Positions 1 through 6,879 of a stretch of DNA of 13,104 nucleotides are shown piece by piece (positions within the stretch are counted from its first letter, which is position 1; every line of letters begins with the position of its first letter). Location: contig PLHN01000443.1 of NCBI GenBank assembly GCA_003139975.1, positions 1-13,104 on the forward strand, written 5' to 3'. The notes under the pieces were generated by a model, which was given only the letters and a program-made list of their open reading frames with translations, was not told where the DNA came from and made no database searches. The position numbers were made by a program, and so were the translations under genes. Origin of the DNA: Acidobacteriaceae bacterium. Lineage in GTDB: Bacteria; Acidobacteriota; Terriglobia; Terriglobales; Acidobacteriaceae.

Positions 1-1058
1 GCTCCTTAACCTGTTTCAGCAGTCTCGCAAGCTCCCGCAATTCTTGGAGTTCAGTGTCTTCAATTCCATCGGGATCGAAGTGCATCGTGTTGTTTCGAAT
101 GATTCGGACACTCTCGAGATAGCGTACGAAGGTTGCGCGATCAAGCTTGGTCTGCAGCTTTTCCCATGCTTCCGGTTTTTGTAGCAGCCGGACGTAGCCT
201 CCGAAATTGAGATCGCTGACATCGTTCAGAGGTCGGTCGGCGTCAAGTGGGTCGCGCGCCTCCTCAAGTTCGGCTTTTGAAAACCGCCCATCTATCATGT
301 CGCGAATGAGATTCTCTATCTCTCCAAGTAATAGGAAGGCCTCCCCGAGTTCTACAAACGTCTGGCTTACATCAAACGGTGTCATGACACCACAGATTTT
401 GTTATTGCTGTCACGGACCAGGACACAATCGTGCTTTGCAATGAGCGGGATCGCGTCGAATAGCGAGGTGTCGAGGTCTATAACGTGAACGGGTTCCATC
501 GCATCCTTGACTAAGCCGCATTTTCTGTCCATCGCCAGTCGTTTTCCCAACGATTTCCAGCTGATAAGGCCCTTGACCGTGCGCTCTCCGACTATCACGG
601 GTAACTGCGAAAAATCGTGTTTCATCATCAACGTAATGGCTTCGCTTACCGTAGCATCTGGCCCAAGGTGCAGCGGGACTGTGTGTGCCGACTTCAGCCG
701 AGCGATCCTATAACTTGGATCGACTTTCGTTTTGGACGATACGGAGTCCACCATGACCATCGAGTCTTGGAGTGACACCTTGATCTCGCCTGTGCTGGCA
801 TCAGTCTTGCTCTGGGGAAGCTCTTCTGTGGCGGAAACGAACTTAATCGTTCCGTCAATATACGTTTCATCGAAGTCAGGTATCGTCCTCAGTTTCGTGG
901 TAGCCAGCGCTTCCCTCATGACCTGTTTGATGAAGCTCCCGCGCCGCTGAGCGCCCCAAAACCAAGAGAGGAATATTCGTACCGTGGAAGTTGGCTCTTG
1001 GCCCTGCGCGACTTTGGCGGCGACTTCTGAGCAACTGTTCTGGAGGATGGTAGGCCAT
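1..1058 (-). CDS. CBS-pair protein with C-terminal HEPN-like domain (3' end off window; start disrupted)
   Basis: An open minus-strand frame (plus triplets starting at 2, 5, 8...) runs from 1108 to the window edge without a stop, so the C-terminus is missing. Numbered from a restored start at 1058, 352 residues are visible. Residues 25-46 hold a conserved-looking block with FLSWFWGAQRRG. About 118-228 form a CBS pair (SQLPVIV..KGLISW, then DCVLVRDSNNKICGVMTPFD). About 233-350 are helical and carry R-N-N-T-M-H (R321, H326), matching the RX4-6H signature of HEPN RNases. CBS pairs usually bind adenosine nucleotides and HEPN domains often cut RNA, so a nucleotide-gated RNase or toxin is inferred. 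The start is a problem. The ATG at 1058-1056, preceded by GAGGG, is one base out of frame with the domains; dropping one G at 1055/1056 restores MPTILQ.... The first in-frame ATG is at 919, inside the conserved block, and no in-frame GTG or TTG lies upstream. The gene follows the EVE-nuclease gene by about 40 bp, probably in one operon. Confidence 0.75.
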
Positions 1059-1097
1059 TGGTTATGCCCTCTTTTTGATCGGTTATCAGCCGTACAA

Positions 1098-2202
1098 CTA
1101 CTCTTGGTCTAGGTCGCAAGCTTCTGACAACTCTTCCAGAAAGTCCGGCTTCAGATATCGCACGAAGTCTTTAACTTGCCCCAATCGTTCTCTCAATGCG
1201 TCAAACGAGATGTAGCGACATATCTCTGCCAGCCGTGGGTCCAGCCGCGAGAACGTCGGGCGGTTGACTTCAGCAAAGACTTTCTCTCGACGTTCTTCGG
1301 GCGCGGCTAGAAAAAGGGGGATGTTTAGGTTCGGCTGCATTGCCACCAAATCTGCCATCCTCAGGAGACCTTGAGTAGATTGATGTTGTGCTCTCGATTT
1401 CAAACGCGGCAACGATTGAGTTCCGGTCGAGCCAGAGCACGTCGATCAGCTCGATGGTCCTGTTGGTCGCATCGTCGAACTGGAGGGGGAGGCTTGACTT
1501 CAACGCAGGTAGCTCTGCGAAGCGATGTGCCCCGAACGAACGGCTGCGGTCATTCCGTGCCACCCAGACGCTGAAGCCCATGTCGGAGCCTAGCTTAAGA
1601 AGCAGCCACTGAATTTCAGTGTGCGCCGCGGGCTCCTTTATCACTTCCTGCTCGGGCTGGTCCGTTTCTTCAGACTCGGGGACTGTAACCAACCCGATTT
1701 TCGCTTTCAACGCCTTGGGGCGGTATTTTAGTTTACTGGGATCAATCGGGCGAACGACCGGTGATTCCGCAGCTTGTTGCACCGCTTTGACTACGGCCTC
1801 GCCGTCGGCTGTTTTCCACTTTGTCGGTGAGCCCCGAAAATGGCCAGTCCAGGCCAGTGCTCCGCCTGCCGTTTGGAAAACCGATAACTGATCCTTCATT
1901 TCCTTAACGGGAACTCCAGTTTCGGGGGTTAGTTTGGCTAGGACCTTCACCTTTACGCGGCAGGGGAAGCTCTCGTCCTTCCAAATCGGGGCCGTGTCTC
2001 GAAAGGGTTCCGAGGTAATCTCCAGCAAGCCAATCCATCTCGAAATGCCTGTCACATAGCAAAGGAAATAATCTCCTGGCTTGACCTTCTGAAGGGTGTT
2101 CCACCTTGACTCCCGAAAGCCGGACACTTTGGCTCCGGACTGGAGAAATTCTTGCCACGTCACTGGCGTGAAGAGATCAAGCCAATAGTTGCGTACCGCC
2201 AT
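1098..2202 (-). pseudogene. EVE domain - PD-(D/E)XK-like nuclease fusion, frameshifted
   Basis: As sequenced, the frame starting at 2202 ends out of phase at 1270, while the family's C-terminus continues in another frame down to a stop at 1098. Joined, it would give about 367 residues. Residues 3-135 look like an EVE domain (NYWLDLFTPVTW, KPGDYFLCYVTGISRWIGLLEI), a PUA-like fold that reads modified bases. A linker (145-190) leads to a nuclease-like region: E196 in HTEIQ, D254 in IELIDVLW, then AFEIE (268-270), and after the break YSGLLRMADLVAMQPNLNIP. The order E...D...ExE resembles PD-(D/E)XK folds, but the usual lysine is not seen. I chose the ATG at 2202 over 2235 because GAGG lies 7 bases before it and the EVE domain begins at once. 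The layout suggests a modification-dependent restriction enzyme, which is inference. Removing one A in minus-strand TCAAGG (1371/1372) restores Y-S-G-L-L-R-M. It could be a decaying gene or a sequencing error. Confidence 0.8.
1371..1372 (-). other. Single-base frameshift site in the EVE-nuclease gene
   Basis: The minus strand reads TAC TCA A GG TCT CC here. The upstream frame gives ...TSIYS then nonsense (RSPEDG); the downstream frame gives GLLRMADL. Deleting one of the two adjacent A residues joins both halves exactly at the family-like sequence YSGLLRM. No slippery heptamer or long homopolymer is present, so programmed frameshifting is not suggested. Confidence 0.75.
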
Positions 2203-2287
2203 TCGGTCCTCACTTCGCTTCTTCAGCAGGCGCAATTCTTACTGGAGGCTGACAAAAAAGGGCCACGAATATCCTCGTGACCACCTT

Positions 2288-2388
2288 GGTCGGGATCGTT
2301 ATTTATCAGGGTCGGGTAACTTGTCAGCGACTGGTTTGGTGGTGGTTGGGGTGGCGGGGTTCGAGTTCGTCGAGTGTGCGGGGAGAAC
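2288..2388 (+). repeat. ~100-bp direct repeat, copy 1
   Basis: This stretch starts GGTCGGGATCGTTATTTATC and ends CGGGGAGAAC. It recurs at 2653-2746 with scattered substitutions and a gap of about 7 bases. No coding frame is convincing. It belongs to the family of dispersed intergenic repeats in this zone; transposition or recombination origin cannot be told from one window. Confidence 0.75.
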
Positions 2389-2523
2389 TCCCTGAGGCCT
2401 GCTTGCCGTGGGGTAGGGTGTAGGGAACTCCCTCGGCTTCGCTCGGGATTTCGGCGCGCGGCTAAGACGCCGCGCAAGCGCCTCAACTTCGACTCCGCCG
2501 GGCCTGCGCTTTGCTTAGCTCGG

Positions 2524-2540
2524 CTGCGCTCAGGATGACA
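2524..2540 (+). repeat. Solitary repeat terminus (CTCAGGATGACA type)
   Basis: CTGCGCTCAGGATGACA is the same right-hand end that closes the elements at 2892 and 3532, in the same orientation. The bases before it (about 2418-2523) are GC-rich palindromic sequence typical of degenerate copies, with no matching left-hand TGTCATCCTGAG end nearby. Confidence 0.6.
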
Positions 2541-2550
2541 CAAAAGAAGC

Positions 2551-2605
2551 AAAGGCAGAGTCAAAGGCAAAACCAAGGTCAAAGGCAGCGGGCGGGGGCG
2601 CCCGC
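2551..2605 (+). repeat. Short imperfect tandem repeat followed by GC hairpin
   Basis: Three units beginning AAAGGCA (2551, 2563, 2581) with a shorter AAGGTC unit between them run into a perfect 7-bp stem: GCGGGCG (2588-2594), loop GGGG, CGCCCGC (2599-2605). Such REP-like hairpins are common between genes in GC-rich soil bacteria. There is no U-tract after the stem on either strand, so it is not called a terminator. Confidence 0.55.
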
Positions 2606-2652
2606 TCTACACTTGCGCGACGGGCCGCTGGATTTTCAGCCGTGAGCCCCTC

Positions 2653-2746
2653 GGTCGGGATCGTCATCTATCAGGGTCGGGTAAGTTGTCAGCGACTGCT
2701 TTGGTGGTGGTTGGGTGGGCGGGGTCGTCGAGTGCACGGGGAGAAC
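2653..2746 (+). repeat. ~100-bp direct repeat, copy 2
   Basis: This is the second copy of the repeat at 2288-2388, beginning GGTCGGGATCGTCATCTATC. It ends CGGGGAGAAC and runs within about 10 bases into the 136-bp repeat that starts at 2757, so two repeat families are joined head to tail here. Confidence 0.75.
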
Positions 2747-2756
2747 GCCTTGGGCA

Positions 2757-2892
2757 AGGCATTCTTACCACTCCCCTGTACGGGCCACGGGGAGAATGCC
2801 TTGCAGCTTCGGTGCTGCTTCTGGCGGTGTTGGGGTCCTTCGACTCCATTTGTCTCGCGCTTTGCGCGAGGCACATTCCGCTCAGGATGACA
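2757..2892 (+). repeat. 136-bp direct repeat, copy 1 (right part of a larger element)
   Basis: This block matches 3397-3532 base for base at an offset of exactly 640, with only a handful of substitutions and no gaps that I can find. It contains the inner hairpin (AGGCATTCT ... AGAATGCCT) and ends in TCCGCTCAGGATGACA. The left arm found in the copy near 3306 is absent; the ~100-bp repeat occupies that place instead. Confidence 0.85.
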
Positions 2893-2957
2893 GAGTTTGT
2901 TTGGTGGCATGAGTCTCCCTTGCGGGCCTTCTTGGCGTCCGTTCTCAGCATCCCTTC

Positions 2958-3290
2958 TCAGCGGTCCTTTATCGCTTCAGCGGCGGACAGCATTTGTGCT
3001 CCCCACTTCTCAGCCAGGTCTTCCCATTGCGGATTCTTCGACTCAATCAAAGCAATCTTTTTCGACCTTCTCCAGCCCTTCAATTGTTTCTCCCGCGCAA
3101 TGGCTTTCTGAACGTCGTCAAAGCCTTCGTAGTACACCAACCGATCGCAGTGATACTTACTGGCGAATCCTTCAATTTCGCCGCGTTTGTGCTCCAAAGC
3201 TCGGCGGTAGATGCTGTTCGTCACACCGATGTAAAGCGTGCCGGAGGCGCTACAGACGATGTAGGTGAAGTAGTGGTGTTCGGTCTTCAT
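2958..3290 (-). CDS. Small GIY-YIG nuclease superfamily protein
   Basis: This is a 110-residue single-domain protein. The N-terminal signature is present as TYIV (9-12) and LYIG (19-22), followed by the helix with R29/R30 (SIYRRALEHKRG), the strand CDRLVYYEGF and the helix AIAREKQLKGW with E67, the likely metal ligand. That matches UvrC-N-like, YhbQ-type stand-alone GIY-YIG proteins of about 80-110 residues. Members are predicted DNA-cleaving enzymes, and the cellular role of this bacterial subgroup is largely unsettled. The ATG at 3290 has GAGGG seven bases upstream. It stands alone: no gene overlaps it, and both sides are repeat sequence, with copies of the 136-bp repeat starting at 2757 and 3397. 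That setting suggests it may travel with, or act on, the repeats, but nothing in the sequence proves this. The C-terminal 20 residues (EKWGAQMLSAAEAIKDR) look like an extra helix. Confidence 0.88.
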   Translation of the reverse strand: MKTEHHYFTYIVCSASGTLYIGVTNSIYRRALEHKRGEIEGFASKYHCDRLVYYEGFDDVQKAIAREKQLKGWRRSKKIALIESKNPQWEDLAEKWGAQMLSAAEAIKDR

Positions 3291-3305
3291 CGTCGGCCCT
3301 CACTC

Positions 3306-3532
3306 TGTCATCCTGAGCGGAGGGAATGCTCCGCGAAGCGGCGCATTTGCGGAGCCGAAGGACCCCATACCCGCTTGCAGCGGTACTGGCGTTGCGAGGC
3401 ATTCTTGCCACTCCCCGGTACGGGCCACGGGGAGAATGCCTTGCAGCTTCGGTGCTGCTTCTGGCGGTGTTGGGGTCCTTCGACTCCATTTGTCTCGCGC
3501 TTCGCGCGAGCCAAATTCCGCTCAGGATGACA
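3306..3532 (+). repeat. 227-bp nested-palindrome element (MITE/REP-like)
   Basis: The ends are a perfect 16-bp inverted repeat, TGTCATCCTGAGCGGA (3306-3321) and its complement (3517-3532). Inside, further inverted pairs are stacked in order: 3332-3340 with 3498-3506 (9 bp), 3356-3367 with 3471-3482 (12 bp), and 3397-3405 with 3433-3441 (9 bp). The whole element could therefore fold into one long interrupted hairpin. No open frame in it is credible and no target-site duplication is evident. The right end lies 20 bases from the LysR gene's stop codon. Confidence 0.85.
3397..3532 (+). repeat. 136-bp direct repeat, copy 2
   Basis: This is the right part of the 227-bp element and the near-identical partner of 2757-2892. 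Differences include A/G in CTTRCCAC, T/G in CCCCKGTACG, T/C in CTTYGCG and a few bases before the terminal TCCG. Together with copy 1 it brackets the GIY-YIG gene as direct repeats. Confidence 0.85.
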
Positions 3533-3552
3533 AATTTTATTTAATTTCGACA

Positions 3553-4458
3553 TTAGCCTTTAATTTGGTTGCTGTGATCCAGGACGCCGGTTCTTACTAA
3601 TTCCATGAAGGCTACGGCGGCTCGGGGGAGGGTTCGGTTGCGGTCGTGGACCATGGCTAACTCGCGCCATAAGTCGGTGTGCTCGATGCGGACTAAGCGG
3701 ATTTCTCCGTCGCGGCTTTCGCGGCGGGTGAAGGTCTCGCTGATGAGAGAGACGCCGAGGCCGGAAGCTACGAAGGTTTTGATCATGGCGATGCTGGGCA
3801 GTTCCATGGCGATTTTTAAATCGGCGCGGTAGGGGCGGAAAAGTTTGTCCATGATCTGGCGGGTGTAACCGGCTTTGGGGAAGATGAGCGGCTGCTCGGC
3901 GGCGACACTGACGGGAACCGATTTGAGTTTGGCGAGCGGATTGGTGGGGCTGACGGCGAGCATGAGGCGGTCGCGGAAAATTCGCTCGACCTTGAGGCGC
4001 GGAAGCTTGACGGGCATGGTGACGATGCCGACGTCGATGAGGCCATCCTGAATGCGCTCGAGAATTTTGCGGCTGAAGTTGCGGTAGATGCTGATTTGAA
4101 CCTGGGGATAAAGGCGGCGATATTCCTCGAAGGCCCGGGGCAGAACGTAAAGACATGTGGCCTCGTTGGCGCCGATGGCGAGCACGCCGCGCGGCGAGGT
4201 GCCCTGATCGGTGACGGCGCGTATGGACTCGTCGCGCAGGGCGAGAAGGCGAGTGCTGTACTCGAAGAGGACTTCGCCGGCGGGAGTGAGACGGACTTTC
4301 TTGCCGGAGCGGTCGAGGAGGCGGGCTCCATATTCCTGCTCGAGCTGGCGGATCTGGGCGCTGACGGCGGACTGAGAGAGAAAAACCTTTTCTCCGGCGC
4401 GAGAGAAGTTGCCGAGCTTGGAGACTTCGAGGAAGGTGGCGAGTTGATCGAAATCCAT
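3553..4458 (-). CDS. LysR-type transcriptional regulator
   Basis: The protein has 301 residues, the usual LysR length. Residues 1-60 form the winged helix-turn-helix (MDFDQLATFLEVSKLGNFSRA, then LSQSAVSAQIRQLEQEYGARLLDR and LTPAGE). A linker helix follows to about 88, then the periplasmic-binding-like effector domain from 91 to 295 (GVLAIGANEA, GLIDVGIV, IFRDRLMLAVSPTNPL, ASGLGVSLI). The ATG at 4458 is fixed by the fold: the DNA-binding helix begins directly after it, although no clear ribosome site precedes it and the frame stays open far upstream by chance. It lies 107 bp downstream of the hydantoinase A-type gene on the same strand and could regulate it, but LysR regulators more often sit divergent to their targets, and the effector cannot be named from sequence. 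Confidence 0.93.
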   Translation of the reverse strand: MDFDQLATFLEVSKLGNFSRAGEKVFLSQSAVSAQIRQLEQEYGARLLDRSGKKVRLTPAGEVLFEYSTRLLALRDESIRAVTDQGTSPRGVLAIGANEATCLYVLPRAFEEYRRLYPQVQISIYRNFSRKILERIQDGLIDVGIVTMPVKLPRLKVERIFRDRLMLAVSPTNPLAKLKSVPVSVAAEQPLIFPKAGYTRQIMDKLFRPYRADLKIAMELPSIAMIKTFVASGLGVSLISETFTRRESRDGEIRLVRIEHTDLWRELAMVHDRNRTLPRAAVAFMELVRTGVLDHSNQIKG

Positions 4459-4565
4459 AGTAGAGAGTATCGCCTGAGTTGGGACGGGATTCCAGTGGTG
4501 GGGGCGCAAAGTCTCAGAGCGTGGGAGCTTGGGGGTTTTGGCGCTCGACGGGTCGCGGCGGCGGC

Positions 4566-6731
4566 TCAGCGCTTGCGGCTCAACGGCTGGTCCTTGAGCT
4601 GGACAATCAGGTTTTCCTGGGCGTCGACCCAGAATTTCTTTCCCGGCGGAATGACGGTGGTCGCGCTGTATTCGGTGATGACTGCCGGTCCTCTTAATAT
4701 GCGGGTTGCGGTTGTTGGAGACGCGCGCGGCGGGGAAAGTTGGCTGCGCTCGAAGACGGGCGTGATTTCCGCTTTCTCGAAGACCACTCGTGCGCGCTCG
4801 ACGGGCGCGACGCGCGTTACCGACGCACGCTGCGCCGCGGCCCGCGTGGTCTTCGACGATAGCGGCTGTCGCGCCGGCTGTGGCGTCCGCAACCTGGCTC
4901 GCAGACGGAGCGTGACCAGTTCGATCTCGCGGGCGGCGTGGCGATAGCCGTAGCAGCGCTGGTGCTCTTCGTGAAAACGGGCGACGATATCTCCTTTGGC
5001 GGGCACGTTCAGCTCGTAGCCTTGGCCGCGATAGCGCAGGTCGAGCGTTTTTTCGTAATGGATCGGGCGGTGGGATTGCCAATGCTCGTCGGCAAATGAC
5101 TTCTGGGCGGCGGTTTCCAGTTGGCGAAATTCTTTCTGAAGCTCGGCCAGCGGGACTTGGGATTGGAAGCGCCAGAGCAGCGTGCGCGAAAAATCTTTGA
5201 CCACATCGCTGACCAGAATTCCGAAGGCCGAAAGCGCGCCCGGCCGTGCGGGAATGATCACGGTGGGAATCGCCAGGGCTTCGGCGAGTTCGCAGGCATG
5301 CAGGCCGCCCGCGCCGCCGAAGGCGACCAGGGCAAAATCGCGCGGATCGTAGCCGCGCTCGATGGAGACGACGCGCAAGGCTCGCTCCATGTTTGCGTTT
5401 ACCACCCGCACCACGCCGCGGGCGAACTGCGCGAGGCTCAGGCGCGAGCGCTGCTTCTTCAGCCACTCGGCGGTGATGCGACGCGTGCGTTCCAGGTCGA
5501 GCGTGAACTCGCCGCCCAGAAAGCGGTCGGGCCGAAGCCGCCCCAGGAGCAGATTGGCGTCGGTCACGGTGGGTTGGGTGCCGCGGCCATAGCAAATGGG
5601 GCCGGGGTCCGCGCCAGCCGACTCCGGACCTACGCGCAGCAGGCCGCCGGTATCGAAGCGCGCGAGCGATCCGCCGCCGGCGCCCACGGTGTGAATGTCG
5701 AGCATGGGGACGCCCACGGGAAGTCCGGCGACTTCCGACTGATTGCCGGCGCTGCTCTCGCCCTGCACCGCGGCAACGTCGGTCGAGGTGCCTCCCATGT
5801 CGAAGGACAAGATTTTCGTGAAACCGCTGTGGGATGCTGCAGCGGCGGCGCCTACCAGCCCGCCGGCGGGGCCGGACAACACGGTGCGAACCGGTTCGCG
5901 CGCGGCGGACTCGAGCGCGGCGATTCCGCCGCTGGACTGCATGACGAAGATTCGCGATCGGGGCTGGCTGGGCGATTTCTCCTGCCCCGGCGACGCAGCA
6001 TCATTATTCTTGCTCGATCGTTCGCGTTGTTTTTTCCGTGCGGCTTGTTCTACTTGCGCAACTCGGTCGGCCAGCTTTTCCATGTAGCTCTGCATGAGCG
6101 GCTGAAGATACGCGTTCACGACGACCGTGCTGGTGCGTTCGTATTCGCGGAACTCGGGCAGGATTTCGTGCGAGACAGAGAAGGGCTTGCCGGAATCGGC
6201 CAGCGCCGCAGCAACGCGGGCTTCGTTTTCAGAGTTCGCAAACGAGAACAAGAGCGAGATCGCGATGGCCTCGGGCTGCGCCCGCAATACGGTTTCCCGC
6301 AGTTGCGCTAATTTCGCATCTGACGGGCGCTGCAACACCCGGCCTGCGGCATCGATGCGCTCGTGGACGCCGAAACGCATGTCGCGGGCGACCAGCGGCG
6401 GAATCCGATCGAAAAAGAAATCATAGAGGCGGGGACGAGCCTGGCGGCCGATCTCGATCACGTCTTCAAAACCAGCGGTGGTGATGAGCGCGATCCGTGC
6501 GCCTTTTCTTTCGAGCAGCGCGTTGGTGCCTACGGTGGTGCCATGCAAGAGCGTGACGCCCGCGGCCGCGCCGATTTTGGCGAGCGCCTCGGCGATGGCG
6601 CGCGAGGGATCATCGGGTGTCGAGAATACCTTGAGGGTCTTGAGTTGGCCGGCTTGGAGCCACACACAGTCGGTGAAAGTTCCGCCTGTGTCGATGGCAA
6701 CGCGCAGTGTGGGATTGGCGGACTCGGCCAT
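4566..6731 (-). CDS. hyuA: Hydantoinase/oxoprolinase family protein, A-type subunit (HyuA-like)
   Basis: The protein has 721 residues, the usual size for an A subunit of ATP-dependent N-methylhydantoinase, 5-oxoprolinase or acetone carboxylase. The N-terminal domain shows VAIDTGGTFTD (11-21) and LLHGTTVGTNALLER (61-75). The ASKHA-type core shows MQSSGG (264-269), SGPAGG (286-291), the phosphate-binding DMGGTSTD (311-318), GAGGGS (350-355), GADPGPICYG (373-382) and FGGAGGLHA (471-479). These enzymes use ATP to open or carboxylate small cyclic amides or ketones, working with a B subunit. No B subunit gene is adjacent: a LysR gene lies downstream and a divergent GGDEF gene upstream. Two segments look inserted or expanded, a charged Lys/Arg/Ser linker at about 228-260 and an Ala/Arg-rich stretch near 610-665. 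The ATG at 6731 lies nine codons before the first strand. The substrate cannot be assigned. Confidence 0.93.
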   Translation of the reverse strand: MAESANPTLRVAIDTGGTFTDCVWLQAGQLKTLKVFSTPDDPSRAIAEALAKIGAAAGVTLLHGTTVGTNALLERKGARIALITTAGFEDVIEIGRQARPRLYDFFFDRIPPLVARDMRFGVHERIDAAGRVLQRPSDAKLAQLRETVLRAQPEAIAISLLFSFANSENEARVAAALADSGKPFSVSHEILPEFREYERTSTVVVNAYLQPLMQSYMEKLADRVAQVEQAARKKQRERSSKNNDAASPGQEKSPSQPRSRIFVMQSSGGIAALESAAREPVRTVLSGPAGGLVGAAAAASHSGFTKILSFDMGGTSTDVAAVQGESSAGNQSEVAGLPVGVPMLDIHTVGAGGGSLARFDTGGLLRVGPESAGADPGPICYGRGTQPTVTDANLLLGRLRPDRFLGGEFTLDLERTRRITAEWLKKQRSRLSLAQFARGVVRVVNANMERALRVVSIERGYDPRDFALVAFGGAGGLHACELAEALAIPTVIIPARPGALSAFGILVSDVVKDFSRTLLWRFQSQVPLAELQKEFRQLETAAQKSFADEHWQSHRPIHYEKTLDLRYRGQGYELNVPAKGDIVARFHEEHQRCYGYRHAAREIELVTLRLRARLRTPQPARQPLSSKTTRAAAQRASVTRVAPVERARVVFEKAEITPVFERSQLSPPRASPTTATRILRGPAVITEYSATTVIPPGKKFWVDAQENLIVQLKDQPLSRKR

Positions 6732-6879
6732 AAACAGGGAAGACTACCACGGGCGGCGAGCACATCGGCAAGTTTGACGGTGTCGGAAACATAACGGTAT
6801 TCCCGCGCGCGCTGCCGTATTCTGAGAGCGGAGTCGCGGGAGCGTCTCTGCGTAGAGGTCGTCAGCACAGGGGTTCAGG

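Larger units (their letters stand above)
2203..2957. other. Gene-free repeat-rich interval
   Basis: These 755 bases between the EVE-nuclease start and the GIY-YIG stop carry no credible gene. Many short frames are open on both strands, but they follow repeat copies and give low-complexity Arg/Pro/Ser proteins. The content is the ~100-bp direct repeats, a solitary CTCAGGATGACA end, the tandem/hairpin block and one copy of the 136-bp repeat. About 2893-2957 shows nothing recognisable. Confidence 0.7.

Noticed and set aside
2263..2279. Possible Rho-independent terminator (CACGA...TCGTG followed on the minus strand by a T-run)
   Set aside because: The stem is only 5 bp with a mismatch-prone flank and the T-run starts four bases away; too weak to call.
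2664..3111. Several overlapping open frames of 70-180 codons on both strands in the repeat zone
   Set aside because: They follow the repeat copies, recur at 3250-3553 with the same peptides, and show no domain or ribosome site; they are repeat translations.
2288..3532. CRISPR array
   Set aside because: The repeats are ~100-136 bp, only two copies each, with no regular short spacers and no cas genes.
3553..5595. A 680-codon open minus-strand frame that includes the LysR gene and extends far upstream
   Set aside because: Its first ~379 codons overlap the hydantoinase A-type gene out of frame and give an Arg/Pro/Ala-rich low-complexity sequence. Only the part from 4458 matches a family; the extension is a GC-rich shadow frame.
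5121..6311. A 396-codon plus-strand open frame
   Set aside because: It is antisense to the hydantoinase A-type gene, whose motifs are unambiguous, and its composition is that of a codon-position shadow.
6774..6803. Possible sigma70-type promoter (TTGACG, then TATTCC after 18 bases) before the GGDEF gene
   Set aside because: The -10 matches the consensus at three of six positions only, and promoter rules for this phylum are poorly fixed.
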